Shown in pieces: positions 34,403-44,074 of a DNA stretch of 64,000 nt. The stretch is from Xanthobacteraceae bacterium (GTDB taxonomy: Bacteria > Pseudomonadota > Alphaproteobacteria > Rhizobiales > Xanthobacteraceae). A model generated the notes under the pieces. The model ran no database searches and had not been told where the DNA came from. It was given only the letters and a program-made list of their open reading frames with translations. Position 1 is the stretch's first letter. Each line of letters starts with the position of its first letter. The DNA lies in contig JARBUD010000009.1 in assembly GCA_029239875.1 (NCBI GenBank), forward strand, positions 1 through 64,000. Direction: 5' to 3'. The translations under genes were made by a program, and so were the position numbers.

Positions 34403-35779
34403 ATGAAGGTCGTCATTTGCGGCGCGGGGCAGGTCGGGTTCGGCATCGCCGAACGGCTCGCGGCCGAGCAGAACGACGTCTCGATCATCGACACCTCGCC
34501 GCGCCTGATCCAGGCGGTGACCGACACGCTCGATGTGCGCGGCTTCGTCGGCCACGGCTCGCATCCGGACGTGCTGGCCCGCGCGGGGCTGGAGGCGGCG
34601 GACATGATGATCGCCGTCACCCTGCACGACGAAGTCAACATGATCGCCTGCCAGGTCGGCCACGCGCTGTTCGACGTGCCGACCAAGATCGCCCGCGTGC
34701 GCGCCCAGAGCTATCTGCAGGGCCACTGGCGCGACCTGTTTTCGCGCGACCACCTGCCGATCGACGTCGTCATCTCGCCGGAGCTCGAAGTCGGCGAGAT
34801 GGTGCTGCGCCGGCTCTCGCTGCCCGGCGCGGTGGACACGGTGAGCTTCGCCGACGGCAACGTCGTGGTGGTCGGCGTACGCTGCCAGGAGGACTGCCCG
34901 CTCCTCGACACGCCGCTGCGCCAGCTCACCGACCTGTTCCCGGACCTGCGCGCCGTGGTGGTCGCGGTGAACCGCAACGGCAAGACCTTCGTGCCGCGTT
35001 CGACCGATGCGCTGATCGCGGGTGACCTCGCCTATTTCACCGCCCAGAGCGACCAGGTGGACCGCACGCTGACGCTGTTCGGCCATGACGAGCGGCCGGC
35101 GCAGCGCATCGTCATCGGCGGTGGCGGCAATATCGGCCTCTACGTCGCCCGGGAGCTGGAGCAGCGCAATCCCAAGGCGCGGGTGAAGATCATCGAGGAC
35201 AATCTGGCGCGGGCGGAGGCCGTGGCGCAGGAGCTGTCGCGCACCGTGGTGCTGCGCGGCAGCGCGCTCGACCGCACCATCCTGGAAGAGGCGGCGGTCG
35301 GCGATGCTGACACGGTGATCGCGGTCACCAATGACGACCGGGTGAACATCCTCTCCTGCCTGATGTCGCGGGAGCTCGGCGCCAAGCGCATGCTCTCGCT
35401 GCTGAACGACCCGGCCTATCCGACCTTCGCGCGCGGGCTCGGCATCGACGCCTATGTGAACCCGCGCCAGATCACCGTCTCCAAGATCCTGCAATATGTC
35501 CGCAAGGGCCGCATCCGCGGCGTCCATTCGCTGCTGAATGGCGCCGGCGAGGTGATCGAGGCCGAGGCGCTGGAGACCTCGCCGCTGGTCGGCACGCCGC
35601 TGAAGCAGCTCGACCTGTTCGACGGCATGCGCATCGGCGCGGTGATCCGGGCTGGGAGGGTGCTGCTGCCGCGCGGCGACACCGTCATCCAGGCGCACGA
35701 CCGGGTGGTGATGTTCGCCCTCGCCGACAAGGTGAAGCGGGTGGAGCAGCTCTTCCGCGTGAGTCTCGAGTTCTTCTGA
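34403..35779 (+). CDS. trkA: Trk potassium uptake regulator TrkA
   Basis: Cytoplasmic NAD-binding gating subunit of the Trk potassium system. The 458-residue protein has two RCK units: the first Rossmann motif GAGQVGFGIAERL at the N-terminus and the second GGGGNIGLYVARE near residue 236, each followed by a TrkA-C domain (about 140-225 and 370-455). The ATG at 34403 gives the family N-terminus MKVVICGAGQVG. trkH follows after 13 bases, and the ntr-trk linkage is usual in the group. Confidence 0.94.
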   Translation: MKVVICGAGQVGFGIAERLAAEQNDVSIIDTSPRLIQAVTDTLDVRGFVGHGSHPDVLARAGLEAADMMIAVTLHDEVNMIACQVGHALFDVPTKIARVRAQSYLQGHWRDLFSRDHLPIDVVISPELEVGEMVLRRLSLPGAVDTVSFADGNVVVVGVRCQEDCPLLDTPLRQLTDLFPDLRAVVVAVNRNGKTFVPRSTDALIAGDLAYFTAQSDQVDRTLTLFGHDERPAQRIVIGGGGNIGLYVARELEQRNPKARVKIIEDNLARAEAVAQELSRTVVLRGSALDRTILEEAAVGDADTVIAVTNDDRVNILSCLMSRELGAKRMLSLLNDPAYPTFARGLGIDAYVNPRQITVSKILQYVRKGRIRGVHSLLNGAGEVIEAEALETSPLVGTPLKQLDLFDGMRIGAVIRAGRVLLPRGDTVIQAHDRVVMFALADKVKRVEQLFRVSLEFF

Positions 35780-35792
35780 GAGGCGGTACGGC

Positions 35793-37241
35793 ATGATCGC
35801 GGTCGCCCGCCACAGCGCGCTCACCGCCGGGGTGATGGCCGGCTTCCTGCTGGTCGCCGCGCTGGTGGCGCTGTTCCGCAACGAGGACGGCGCGGACGTC
35901 TTCCTGCTGACCGCGCTGCTGACCGTGTTCGGTGCCGGGGCCGTCTATCTGTCGGTGCGCAACCGCGGCGGCCGGCTCGACCGGCTCGCCGCCTATGGCC
36001 TGCTGGTCGTGCTCTGGGCCGGCATCCCGTTCATCGCCGCCATTCCCGTCGCCGCGACGACCTCGCTCGGCCCGATAGAGGCCTGGCTGGAAGCTGTATC
36101 CGCCTTCACCACCACCGGCGCGGTGCAGGTGCACGACATCGCCGAGGTGCCGCGCGCCACGCTCGGCTGGCTCCTGACGCTGCAATGGGCCGGCGGATTG
36201 CTGACTCTCGTCGGTTTCGTGGCCGTGCTCGGACCGGCCGGCATCGGCGGGCTGCCGGACCGCAGCGCCCGCGCCAGCCTGCTCGGCGTCACCGAGCAGA
36301 CCGCGCTCGACGACGCGCTGCGCCTCGTGCTGCCGATCTATCTCGGCGCCACGATCCTCTGCACGCTCATGCTCTTCGCCGTTGGCGTGCGCATGTTCGA
36401 CGCGCTGGGGCTCGCCGGCGCGGCGCTGTCGACCGGCGGGCTGCTGCCGGATGCCGACGGCATTCCCGCCTATGGCCATTTCGCGGTGAAGCTGGTGCTG
36501 ATCGTCTTCATGCTGGTCGGCGGCACCAGCGTGCTGTGGCACCGCATGCTGCTGACCCGTCGCATCCGCCTCGCGCTCGGCCAGTACGAGAACATCGTGC
36601 TGATCGCCCTGTGCGTGATCATCGGCATCGCTGCCGCCGCCATCGGCTACCGGACGCCACTCGGGGACATCGCGCTGCCCATCGCGCTGGAGGACGGCAT
36701 GTTCACCGCCGTCTCGTTGGTGACGACGACGGGCATCGAGCCGCATGCCGGCTCCTTCGCCAGCCTCCCGCTGACGCTGGTCATGGCCATCGTCTTCGTC
36801 GGCGGCGCCAGCTTCTCCACCGCTGGCGGCATCAAGATCTACCGGGCCGGAATCATGGTGTTGCAGAGTTATCTGGAGCTGGAGCGGCTGGTTCATCCCA
36901 ACGCCATCCATCCGCGCCGGCTCGGCCAGCAGAACGTGACGCTGCAGATGATGAAGGCGATCTGGATCATGTTCGGCATCGCCTGCACGGCGATCGCGGC
37001 ACTGTCGGTGTCGATCGCCCCGGCCATGCCGAGCTTCGAGGCAGCCTTCGTCTCCATCGTCGCGGCGATGAGCAATATGGGGCCGGTCTATGCCGCCGGC
37101 TGGAGCACTGAGATCGCCTGGCCGGAATGGGGCGCGCTGCCGGCCTATGCGCAGATTATACTCGCCATCGCCATGATTCTCGGCCGGCTGGAAATCCTCG
37201 TCGTGCTGGGCCTCGCCAATTTCGCGCTGTGGCGGCGCTGA
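35793..37241 (+). CDS. trkH: Trk potassium transporter membrane subunit TrkH
   Basis: A 482-residue inner-membrane protein with about ten to twelve helices, built from four pore-loop units of the SKT family. Filter-like segments are visible at AFTTTGAVQV, ALSTGGLLP, LVTTTGIEP and AAMSNMGPVY. GGASFSTAGGIKIYR is the conserved stretch near the cytoplasmic gate. It moves potassium driven by proton or sodium force, gated by TrkA. It lies 13 bases after trkA and 22 bases before the transaminase gene. Confidence 0.93.
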   Translation: MIAVARHSALTAGVMAGFLLVAALVALFRNEDGADVFLLTALLTVFGAGAVYLSVRNRGGRLDRLAAYGLLVVLWAGIPFIAAIPVAATTSLGPIEAWLEAVSAFTTTGAVQVHDIAEVPRATLGWLLTLQWAGGLLTLVGFVAVLGPAGIGGLPDRSARASLLGVTEQTALDDALRLVLPIYLGATILCTLMLFAVGVRMFDALGLAGAALSTGGLLPDADGIPAYGHFAVKLVLIVFMLVGGTSVLWHRMLLTRRIRLALGQYENIVLIALCVIIGIAAAAIGYRTPLGDIALPIALEDGMFTAVSLVTTTGIEPHAGSFASLPLTLVMAIVFVGGASFSTAGGIKIYRAGIMVLQSYLELERLVHPNAIHPRRLGQQNVTLQMMKAIWIMFGIACTAIAALSVSIAPAMPSFEAAFVSIVAAMSNMGPVYAAGWSTEIAWPEWGALPAYAQIILAIAMILGRLEILVVLGLANFALWRR

Positions 37242-37263
37242 CGCCGCTGGAACGGACCTGACT

Positions 37264-38124
37264 ATGTCGCGCATCGCCTATGTGAACGGTCTCTACGTGC
37301 CGCATGCCGAGGCGGCGGTGCATGTCGAGGATCGCGGCTACCAGTTCGCCGACGGCGTCTACGAGGTCTGCGAGGTGCGCGGCGGCCATATGGTCGACGA
37401 GCGCCGGCATATGGAGCGGTTGGTGCGCTCGCTGGGTGAGCTCCGCATCCGCCTGCCCATGCCGCTCGCCGCGCTCGGCGTAGTGCTGCGCGAGACGATA
37501 AGGCGTAACCGCGTGCGCGACGGCCTGGTCTATCTGCAGGTGACGCGCGGCGTGGCGCGGCGCGACCATTACTTCCCCGATCCGTCGACGCCGCCTTCCA
37601 TCGTGGTGACGGCACGCGCCAGCGATCCGGCCAAGGCCGAGGCCTCGGCGGCCGCCGGCGTCGGCGTCATCACCGTGCCGGAGAACCGCTGGGATCGCGT
37701 CGACATCAAGACCGTCGGGCTGCTGCCCAACGTGCTCGCCAAGGAGCAGGCGAGGGCGGCCGGCGCCCGCGAGGCCTGGTTCGTCGACAAGGACGGGCGG
37801 GTGACCGAGGGCGGCTCCACCAATGCCTGGATCGTCACCGCCGAGGGGCGCATCGTGACCCGCCCGGCCGATGCCGGCATCCTGCGCGGCATCACCCGCA
37901 CCGTGGTGTTCGAGGTGGCGGAGAAGCTGCAATTGCGCGTCGAGGAGCGCGCCTTCACCGTCGCCGAAGCGCTCGCCGCGCGCGAGGCCTTCATCACCGC
38001 GGCGAGCACCATCGTCATGCCGGTGGTGCGAATCGACGGCCAATCCGTGGGTGACGGCAAGCCCGGACCGGTCGCCCGCGCGCTGCGCGAGACCTTCCAC
38101 AATGTCGCGGAGATCGCCCGCTAA
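37264..38124 (+). CDS. dat: D-amino-acid transaminase (class IV PLP)
   Basis: A 286-residue class IV aminotransferase. The PLP lysine is Lys149 in VDIKTVGLLPNVLAKEQA. The N-terminal VEDRGYQFADGVYEV, YLQVTRGVARRDHYFP and GRVTEGGSTNAWIV agree with D-alanine transaminases rather than IlvE. It would interconvert D-alanine and D-glutamate, feeding peptidoglycan. Its position between the ntr/trk genes and hfq is conserved in Rhizobiales. It could be a more general branched or D-amino-acid enzyme. Confidence 0.88.
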   Translation: MSRIAYVNGLYVPHAEAAVHVEDRGYQFADGVYEVCEVRGGHMVDERRHMERLVRSLGELRIRLPMPLAALGVVLRETIRRNRVRDGLVYLQVTRGVARRDHYFPDPSTPPSIVVTARASDPAKAEASAAAGVGVITVPENRWDRVDIKTVGLLPNVLAKEQARAAGAREAWFVDKDGRVTEGGSTNAWIVTAEGRIVTRPADAGILRGITRTVVFEVAEKLQLRVEERAFTVAEALAAREAFITAASTIVMPVVRIDGQSVGDGKPGPVARALRETFHNVAEIAR

Positions 38125-38306
38125 AGCCGAAGAAGCGGCTTCGAATTGGTCAAATGGAAGTATGCGAGTGAAAGCATCTTGCGCGATAGGCATGGTGTGC
38201 CATGTTTACCGGGCACGTCTTCACGATTGCGCGCTCCCGGACGGGGCATGCCGCTGAAGCCGACCGCGCCGACTACGAGCAACAACAAACAAACGGATCA
38301 AAAAAC

Positions 38307-38558
38307 ATGGCCGCGGAACGTTCCCAGAACCTCCAGGACACCTTTCTCAACCACGTCCGCAAGAACAAGACGCCGCTCACCATCTTCCTGGTCAACGGCG
38401 TGAAGCTCCAGGGAGTCGTCACCTGGTTCGATAATTTCTGCGTGCTGCTGCGCCGCGACGGCCATTCGCAGCTCGTCTACAAGCACGCGATCTCTACCAT
38501 CATGCCCGGTCACCCGGTCCAGCTCTTCGAGCCGGACGAGACCGCCGAGAAGGGCTGA
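38307..38558 (+). CDS. hfq: RNA chaperone Hfq
   Basis: An 83-residue Sm-like protein that pairs small RNAs with mRNAs; in Azorhizobium and Rhodobacter it is also needed for nif regulation (NrfA). [21 protein letters not shown] is the Sm1 region, with [15 protein letters not shown] in the middle and [13 protein letters not shown] as Sm2. The acidic tail is short. The frame is open for 35 codons upstream, but the ATG at 38307 gives the family N-terminus [10 protein letters not shown]. The leader contains an inverted repeat CATGG-TGTG-CCATG at 38191-38204. Confidence 0.96.
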   Translation: MAAERSQNLQDTFLNHVRKNKTPLTIFLVNGVKLQGVVTWFDNFCVLLRRDGHSQLVYKHAISTIMPGHPVQLFEPDETAEKG

Positions 38559-38560
38559 GG

Positions 38561-39949
38561 TTGGAACCCAAGGGTTCCCGGCGCTCGCGCGACGCCCGTC
38601 TGCCGCCGGCGGAAGAAGAGGCACGCGATGCCACGCGCGTCGTGGTCATCGTGCCCAATCTTGCCCGCCGCGGGGCAGGGGAGGACGACCACCGTCGTTC
38701 GCCGGAAGCGCGGCTGGAGGAGGCGGTCGGTCTCGCCCTCGCCATTGACGGGCTGCAGGTGGTGGCGAGCCTGCTGGTCGGGCTCTCCCAACTGCGGCCG
38801 GCGACCTATCTCGGCACCGGCAAGGTCGAGGAGATCGCCGGCGTCGTGAAGGCGGAGGAGGCGGGGCTGGTCTTCGTCGACGCGCCGCTCACCCCGGTGC
38901 AGCAGCGCAACCTCGAGAAAGCGTGGTCGGCCAAGGTGATCGACCGCACCGCTCTCATCCTGGAGATATTCGGCCAGCGCGCCCGCACCAAGGAGGGAGT
39001 GCTGCAGGTCGAGCTAGCCCATCTGAATTATCAGCGCAGCCGGCTGGTGCGCTCCTGGACCCATCTCGAACGCCAGCGCGGCGGCTTCGGCTTCCTCGGC
39101 GGTCCCGGCGAGACGCAGATCGAGGCCGACCGCCGGCTCATCGGCGAGCGCATCCTGAAGATCGAGCGCGAGCTGGAGCAGGTGAAGCGCACCCGCGCGC
39201 TGCACCGCGCCAGCCGCAAGAAGGTGCCCTATCCGGTCGTCGCGCTGGTCGGCTACACCAATGCCGGCAAGTCGACGCTGTTCAACCGGCTGACCCGCTC
39301 GGATGTGATGGCGCAGGACCTGCTCTTCGCCACGCTCGACCCGACGTTGCGCGCCGTGCAGCTGCCGAGCGGCGAGCGCATCATCCTCTCCGACACGGTG
39401 GGCTTCATCTCAGACCTGCCGACGCAGCTTGTCGCCGCCTTCCGCGCCACGCTGGAGGAGGTGATCGAGGCCGACCTGATCCTGCATGTGCGCGACATGT
39501 CGCACGAGGATGCGGAGGCGCAGGCGCACGACGTCGAGGCGGTGCTGTCCGATCTCGACATCGACCCGGAGGACGACCACCGCGTCATCGAGGTGTGGAA
39601 CAAGATCGACCGGCTCGACGAGGAGGGCAGGGCGCGCCTATTCAACACCGCCTCGCGGCGCGAGGGCGATGCGCGGCCGATCCCGGTCTCGGCGCTGACC
39701 GGGGAGGGCATGGACGCCCTCCTCGCGGCCATCGGCCAGCGCCTCGCCCGCGAGCGGGTGAGCCTGCGTGTCGATCTCGATGCCGCGGACGGACGGGGTC
39801 TCAGCTGGCTCTACCGCCACAGCGAGGTGCTGGAACGGCGCGAGGACGAGGGCGGACGGCTGCACCTCGCCGTGCGCGTCCCGCCGGACCGCGCCGAGCA
39901 CATAGAGCGGCGGTTTGGGGCAAAGCGGATCAAGGGGGCAGGGGCCTAG
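38561..39949 (+). CDS. hflX: Ribosome-associated GTPase HflX
   Basis: A 462-residue GTPase that binds 50S subunits and rescues stalled or heat-damaged ribosomes. The N-terminal HflX domain has ATYLGTGKVEEI and FVDAPLTPVQQRNLE, and the linker helix GGFGFLGGPGETQIEADRR. The G domain has P-loop GYTNAGKSTL from residue 231, DTVGFISDLP and NKID. The start is a TTG two bases after the hfq stop, giving tight coupling; a later start is possible because the first 25 residues are poorly conserved. The hfq-hflX pair is a standard linkage. Confidence 0.93.
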   Translation: MEPKGSRRSRDARLPPAEEEARDATRVVVIVPNLARRGAGEDDHRRSPEARLEEAVGLALAIDGLQVVASLLVGLSQLRPATYLGTGKVEEIAGVVKAEEAGLVFVDAPLTPVQQRNLEKAWSAKVIDRTALILEIFGQRARTKEGVLQVELAHLNYQRSRLVRSWTHLERQRGGFGFLGGPGETQIEADRRLIGERILKIERELEQVKRTRALHRASRKKVPYPVVALVGYTNAGKSTLFNRLTRSDVMAQDLLFATLDPTLRAVQLPSGERIILSDTVGFISDLPTQLVAAFRATLEEVIEADLILHVRDMSHEDAEAQAHDVEAVLSDLDIDPEDDHRVIEVWNKIDRLDEEGRARLFNTASRREGDARPIPVSALTGEGMDALLAAIGQRLARERVSLRVDLDAADGRGLSWLYRHSEVLERREDEGGRLHLAVRVPPDRAEHIERRFGAKRIKGAGA

Positions 39950-39954
39950 GCATC

Positions 39955-40788
39955 CTACTCCTTGGGCGCGATCGTCTTCGCCGCCTGCCAGAGAACCTCC
40001 ATCTCGTCGAGATTCGCATCCGCCGGTGTGCGGCCCTCAGTGGCCAGCGTGTCCTCGATATGGGCGAAGCGGCGGACGAACTTCTCGTTGGTGCCGCGCA
40101 GCGCCGCCTCCGGGTCGACATCGAGATGCCGCGCGAGGTTTGCCAGCGCGAACAGGAGGTCGCCGACCTCGCCGGCCGCGGCCTCGCGGTCGCCGGCGGC
40201 GATCTCTGCCTCGACCTCGCCGATCTCCTCGCGGATCTTGTCCAACACCAGCCGGACATGCGGCCAGTCGAAGCCGACCTTGGCGGCCTTGTTCTGCAGC
40301 TTCACCGCGCGGGTGAGGGCAGGCGCCCCGGCCGGCACGCCGTCGAGTGTGCGCCCTCCTTCGGGTTCCGGCGGCAGGCCATGCCTGCGGCGGTGCTCGG
40401 TTCGCTCGGCCTTCTCCTCGGCCTTGATCGCCTCCCAGGCGGTGTTCACCGCCGCCACGTCGCGTCCGCGCGCGTCGCCGAACACATGCGGGTGCCGGCG
40501 GACCATCTTGGTGGTGATGGCGCTCACCACGTCGCCAAAATCGAAGGCGCCTTGCTCCTGCGCCATCCTTGCGTGGAACACGACCTGCAGCAGCAGGTCG
40601 CCGAGCTCGTCGCACAGATCGTCGAGGTCGCCGCGGGCGATGGCGTCGGCCACCTCATAGGCTTCCTCGATGGTGTAGGGCGCGATGGAGGCAAAGTCCT
40701 GCTTCAGGTCCCAGGGGCAGCCGGTCTCCGGCGTGCGCAGCGCCGCCATGATCTCGAGAAGGCGGGAGATGTCGCGGGAGGGCGTCAC
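39955..40788 (-). CDS. mazG: Nucleoside triphosphate pyrophosphohydrolase MazG
   Basis: A 277-residue all-alpha NTP pyrophosphatase with two MazG domains. The N-terminal one has LRTPETGCPWDLKQDFASI, the metal motif EEAYEVADAI and CDELGDLLLQVVFHARM. The C-terminal one has VLDKIREEIGEVEAEIAAG and EVGDLLFALANLARHL. It hydrolyses NTPs to NMPs and diphosphate, a house-cleaning role. It is convergent with hflX, with only five bases between the stops. Confidence 0.94.
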   Translation of the reverse strand: MTPSRDISRLLEIMAALRTPETGCPWDLKQDFASIAPYTIEEAYEVADAIARGDLDDLCDELGDLLLQVVFHARMAQEQGAFDFGDVVSAITTKMVRRHPHVFGDARGRDVAAVNTAWEAIKAEEKAERTEHRRRHGLPPEPEGGRTLDGVPAGAPALTRAVKLQNKAAKVGFDWPHVRLVLDKIREEIGEVEAEIAAGDREAAAGEVGDLLFALANLARHLDVDPEAALRGTNEKFVRRFAHIEDTLATEGRTPADANLDEMEVLWQAAKTIAPKE

Positions 40789-40896
40789 GTTCTAGCTCCG
40801 GAATCGAATGTCTACGAGTCGCATAAGACATATTATGGAAAATATCGACATGATCCCCAGTGCTGACATTCCTGAGCTTTCCGCCCCAACCGACTG

Positions 40897-41697
40897 TCAG
40901 AGCGTGATTTTCATGCCGTCAAAGGCGGCGGCCACGCCTTCCGGCAGATCGCGCATCAGCGTGCCGTAGTCGAGATCGGTGTGGAGATTGGTCAGCACGG
41001 CGCGGCGCGGCTTCATCCGCTCGATCCAAGCCAGCGCCTCGCTCAGCGAGAAATGCGTCGGGTGCGGCGTGATGCGCAGCGCGTCGACGATCCAGATGTC
41101 GAGATCCTCGAGATAAGGCAGGCTCTCGGCCGGCAGGTCGTGCAGGTCGCTGGAATAAGCGAGGCCGCCGATGCGGAAGCCGTAGGACATTATCGAGCCG
41201 TGGTACTGCCGGAAGGCCCGCGCCTCGATCGACCCCGCCGGCCCGTCGACGCGGATGATGTCGCCGGCCTGGAAACGGTGCTCGTTGAGGATCGGCGGAT
41301 AGTCGCTGCCGGGCGGCGTCTCGAAGCAGTAGCCGAAGCGCGTGTGCAGCAGAGCCGAGGTCTCGGCGTCGAGATACACGTCGATGCGGCGCCGGTGCAT
41401 GATGGTCAGCGGGCGCAGGTCGTCTATGCCGTGGGTGTGGTCGGCATGCTCATGGGTGAACAGCACGGCGTCGAGCCGGTCGACCTCGGCGTCGATCAAC
41501 TGCTCGCGCAAATCCGGCGAGGTGTCGATCAGCACCCGCGTCGGCTTCTCCGCGCCGTCCTCGAAGCGCTCCACCAGCATGGAGCAGCGCCGGCGGCGGT
41601 TGCGCGGCTCCTTCGGGTCGCAGGCGCCCCAGCCCTGCCCGACTCGCGGCACCCCGCCCGAGGAACCGCAGCCGAGGATGGTGAAGGTGAACGCCAT
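40897..41697 (-). CDS. MBL-fold metallo-hydrolase (PhnP/RNase Z-like)
   Basis: A 266-residue metallo-beta-lactamase-fold protein. TILGCGSSGGVPR is the typical N-terminal loop of the PhnP-like group, FTHEHADHTHGIDDLRPL is the HxHxDH metal motif, and further His ligands lie in ITPHPTHFSLSEAL and TNLHTDLDYG. Family members hydrolyse cyclic phosphodiesters, but this one, always beside tatD and metG in Rhizobiales, has no proven substrate. It starts 15 bases after tatD. Confidence 0.85.
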   Translation of the reverse strand: MAFTFTILGCGSSGGVPRVGQGWGACDPKEPRNRRRRCSMLVERFEDGAEKPTRVLIDTSPDLREQLIDAEVDRLDAVLFTHEHADHTHGIDDLRPLTIMHRRRIDVYLDAETSALLHTRFGYCFETPPGSDYPPILNEHRFQAGDIIRVDGPAGSIEARAFRQYHGSIMSYGFRIGGLAYSSDLHDLPAESLPYLEDLDIWIVDALRITPHPTHFSLSEALAWIERMKPRRAVLTNLHTDLDYGTLMRDLPEGVAAAFDGMKITL

Positions 41698-41712
41698 GCC
41701 GTCGATGAGCCT

Positions 41713-42486
41713 TCAGGATGCGCGGGAGAACAGGCGGAAGAAGTTTTCGGTGGTCAGAGCTGCAATGTCGGTGGCGGATACTCCCCGCGCATCCGCCAAT
41801 ATACGGGCGGTCTCGACCACATAGGAAGGCTCGTTGCGCTTGCCGCGCCACGGACCCGGGGCGAGATAGGGCGCATCGGTCTCCACCAGCAGCCGCTCGG
41901 CTGGCAATTCGGCCGCGATCTCCCGCAGCGAGGCTGCCGACTTGTAGGTGAGGATGCCGGAGAACGACACATAGCCGCCCAGCGCCACCGCACGGCGCGC
42001 GAGGTCGGCACCGCCGGTGAAGCAATGCAGCACAAAGGAGAAGGCGCCCTTCCCGCTCTCGTCTTCCAGAATAGCGGCGACGTCGTCATCTGCTTCGCGG
42101 GCATGGATGACCAGCGGCAGGCCGGTGCGCCGCGACGCCTCGATATGCATGAGGAAGCCGGCGCGCTGCGCCTCCCGCGGACCGAGGTCGTAGTGATAGT
42201 CGAGCCCCGCCTCGCCGATGGCGACGACCTTGGGATGGTCGGCTTCAGTCAGCAGTTCGTCGAGGGTGATGTCGGCTTCCTCGCCGGCATTGTGCGGATG
42301 GGTGCCGACCGAGCAGAACACGCCGTCGAAGCGCTCGGCGATCGCCCTCACCTCGCCCGCCCGGCGGATGCGCGTGCCGATGGTCACCATGCGTCCGACG
42401 CCCGCGGCGCGCGCCCGCTCGACGACGGCATCGAGTTCCGCGGCAAAGTCCGGGAAGTCGAGATGGCAATGGCTGTCGACGATCAT
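41713..42486 (-). CDS. tatD: TatD-family metal-dependent DNase/deacylase
   Basis: A 257-residue TIM-barrel hydrolase with DSHCHLDF at the N-terminus, [23 protein letters not shown] and [11 protein letters not shown], the metal-ligand set of the TatD/YcfH family. Members cut DNA 3' to 5' or act on D-aminoacyl substrates. Its start overlaps the end of metG by four bases, so translation is likely coupled; metG-tatD is one of the most constant gene pairs in bacteria. Confidence 0.92.
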   Translation of the reverse strand: MIVDSHCHLDFPDFAAELDAVVERARAAGVGRMVTIGTRIRRAGEVRAIAERFDGVFCSVGTHPHNAGEEADITLDELLTEADHPKVVAIGEAGLDYHYDLGPREAQRAGFLMHIEASRRTGLPLVIHAREADDDVAAILEDESGKGAFSFVLHCFTGGADLARRAVALGGYVSFSGILTYKSAASLREIAAELPAERLLVETDAPYLAPGPWRGKRNEPSYVVETARILADARGVSATDIAALTTENFFRLFSRAS

Positions 42487-44039
42487 GCCGCGCTCGGTGC
42501 TTCGGGCTCGACATAGCGCGGGAACACCGGCGCCGGCGCGGGCAGCACGGTGCCTCCGGCCAGACGCCCGGCCTCGCCGAGGCTCTTGAGGCTGCGTGAC
42601 TCCACCGGAATATCGAGCAGGTTGAGCAGCTTAGCCGCGCTTGTCGGCACGAAGGGCTGCGCCAGCAACGCCACCTGCCGGATCACCTCGGCAGTGGTCC
42701 ACAGAACGGTGCCGAAGCGCTCGGGATCGGTCTTCCGTAGTTCCCACGGCGCGCTCGCGGCGAAATAGCGGTTGGCGTCCGCCACCACCGCCCAGATCAC
42801 GCCGAGCGCCTGGTGGATCTGCTGCGCCTCCATCGCCTCGCGCACCTTGGAGCCCATGGCATCGGCCGAGGCGAGGATCTCCGCATCGTCGTTGCTGAGC
42901 GGGCCGGGCGCGGGCAGCGTGCCACTGAGGTTCTTGGCGATCATCGACAGCGAACGCTGGGCGAGGTTGCCGAGATCGTTTGCGAGGTCCGCATTGGTAC
43001 GGGCGACGATGGCCTCGTGGCTGTAGGAGCCGTCCTGGCCGAACGGGATTTCGCGCAGCAGGAAATAGCGCAGCGCATCCACGCCATAGGCCTTGGCAAG
43101 GTCGAAGGGATCGATGACGTTGCCGACCGACTTCGACATCTTCTCCCCGCGATTATGGATGAAGCCGTGGGCGAAGACGGTCTTGGGCGGCGAGATGTCC
43201 GCCGACATCAGGAAGGCCGGCCAGTACACCGCGTGGAAGCGGATGATGTCCTTGCCGATGATGTGCAAATTCGCCGGCCAGAAGCGCTTGAAGCTCGCGC
43301 TGTCCGTATCGGGATAGCCGACGCCGGTGATGTAGTTGGTGAGCGCGTCGACCCACACATACATCACATGCGCCTCGTCGCCCGGCACCGGGATGCCCCA
43401 GGTGAAGGTGGTGCGGCTGATCGAGAGGTCCTGCAGCCCGCTCCGGACGAAGCTCGTCACCTCGTTGCGCCGCACGTCCGGGCGGATGAAATCCGGGTGG
43501 GCGTCGTAATAGTCGAGCAGCTTCTGCTGATAGGCCGAGAGGCGGAAGAAATAGCTCTTCTCCTCGGTCCATTCGACCGGCGTGCCCTGCGGGCCGAGGC
43601 GCACGCCATCGGCGTTCACCGTGGTCTCGTCCTCGGCGTAATAGGCCTCGTCGCGCACCGAGTACCAGCCGGAATAGGCGCCGAGATAAATGTCGCCCGC
43701 CTCCACCATGCGCTGCCAGATCGCCTGCGAGGAGACGATGTGGTCCTCGTCCGTGGTGCGGATGAAGCGGTCGTAATCCACGCCAAGAAGCGCGTCCATC
43801 TCCTTGAAGCGCGTGGCATTCTTCGTCGCCCACTCGATCGGCGTGAGGCCCTGCTTCTCGGCCGTCTGCGCCATCTTCAGCCCGTGCTCGTCGGTGCCGG
43901 TGAGGAAGAACACGTCGTAGCCGTCCAGCTTCTTGAAGCGGGCGAGGGCGTCGGCGGCGATCTTCTCATAGGCGTGGCCGATATGCGGCGCGCCGTTGGG
44001 GTAATCGATGGCGGTGGTGATGTAGAAGGCGGGCTTCAC
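42483..44039 (-). CDS. metG: Methionyl-tRNA synthetase
   Basis: Charges tRNA-Met. The 518-residue protein has HIGH as [10 protein letters not shown] (His19-His22) and KMSKS as EKMSKSVGN near residue 300. The segment after [10 protein letters not shown] has no zinc-knuckle cysteines, and there is no C-terminal tRNA-binding domain, so it is the short MetG2-type enzyme. The frame is open far upstream into holB, but the GTG at 44039 with GCAGGAA seven bases before it gives the family N-terminus [16 protein letters not shown]. Confidence 0.94.
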   Translation of the reverse strand: MKPAFYITTAIDYPNGAPHIGHAYEKIAADALARFKKLDGYDVFFLTGTDEHGLKMAQTAEKQGLTPIEWATKNATRFKEMDALLGVDYDRFIRTTDEDHIVSSQAIWQRMVEAGDIYLGAYSGWYSVRDEAYYAEDETTVNADGVRLGPQGTPVEWTEEKSYFFRLSAYQQKLLDYYDAHPDFIRPDVRRNEVTSFVRSGLQDLSISRTTFTWGIPVPGDEAHVMYVWVDALTNYITGVGYPDTDSASFKRFWPANLHIIGKDIIRFHAVYWPAFLMSADISPPKTVFAHGFIHNRGEKMSKSVGNVIDPFDLAKAYGVDALRYFLLREIPFGQDGSYSHEAIVARTNADLANDLGNLAQRSLSMIAKNLSGTLPAPGPLSNDDAEILASADAMGSKVREAMEAQQIHQALGVIWAVVADANRYFAASAPWELRKTDPERFGTVLWTTAEVIRQVALLAQPFVPTSAAKLLNLLDIPVESRSLKSLGEAGRLAGGTVLPAPAPVFPRYVEPEAPSAA

Positions 44040-44074
44040 GGTCGGTTCCTGCGGCACGTCCGGCTCCCGCGCTG

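Noticed and set aside
38191-38204. Inverted repeat CATGG-TGTG-CCATG before hfq as an operator
   Set aside because: Five-base arms are too short to stand out in this sequence, and no matching site was noticed elsewhere in the window.
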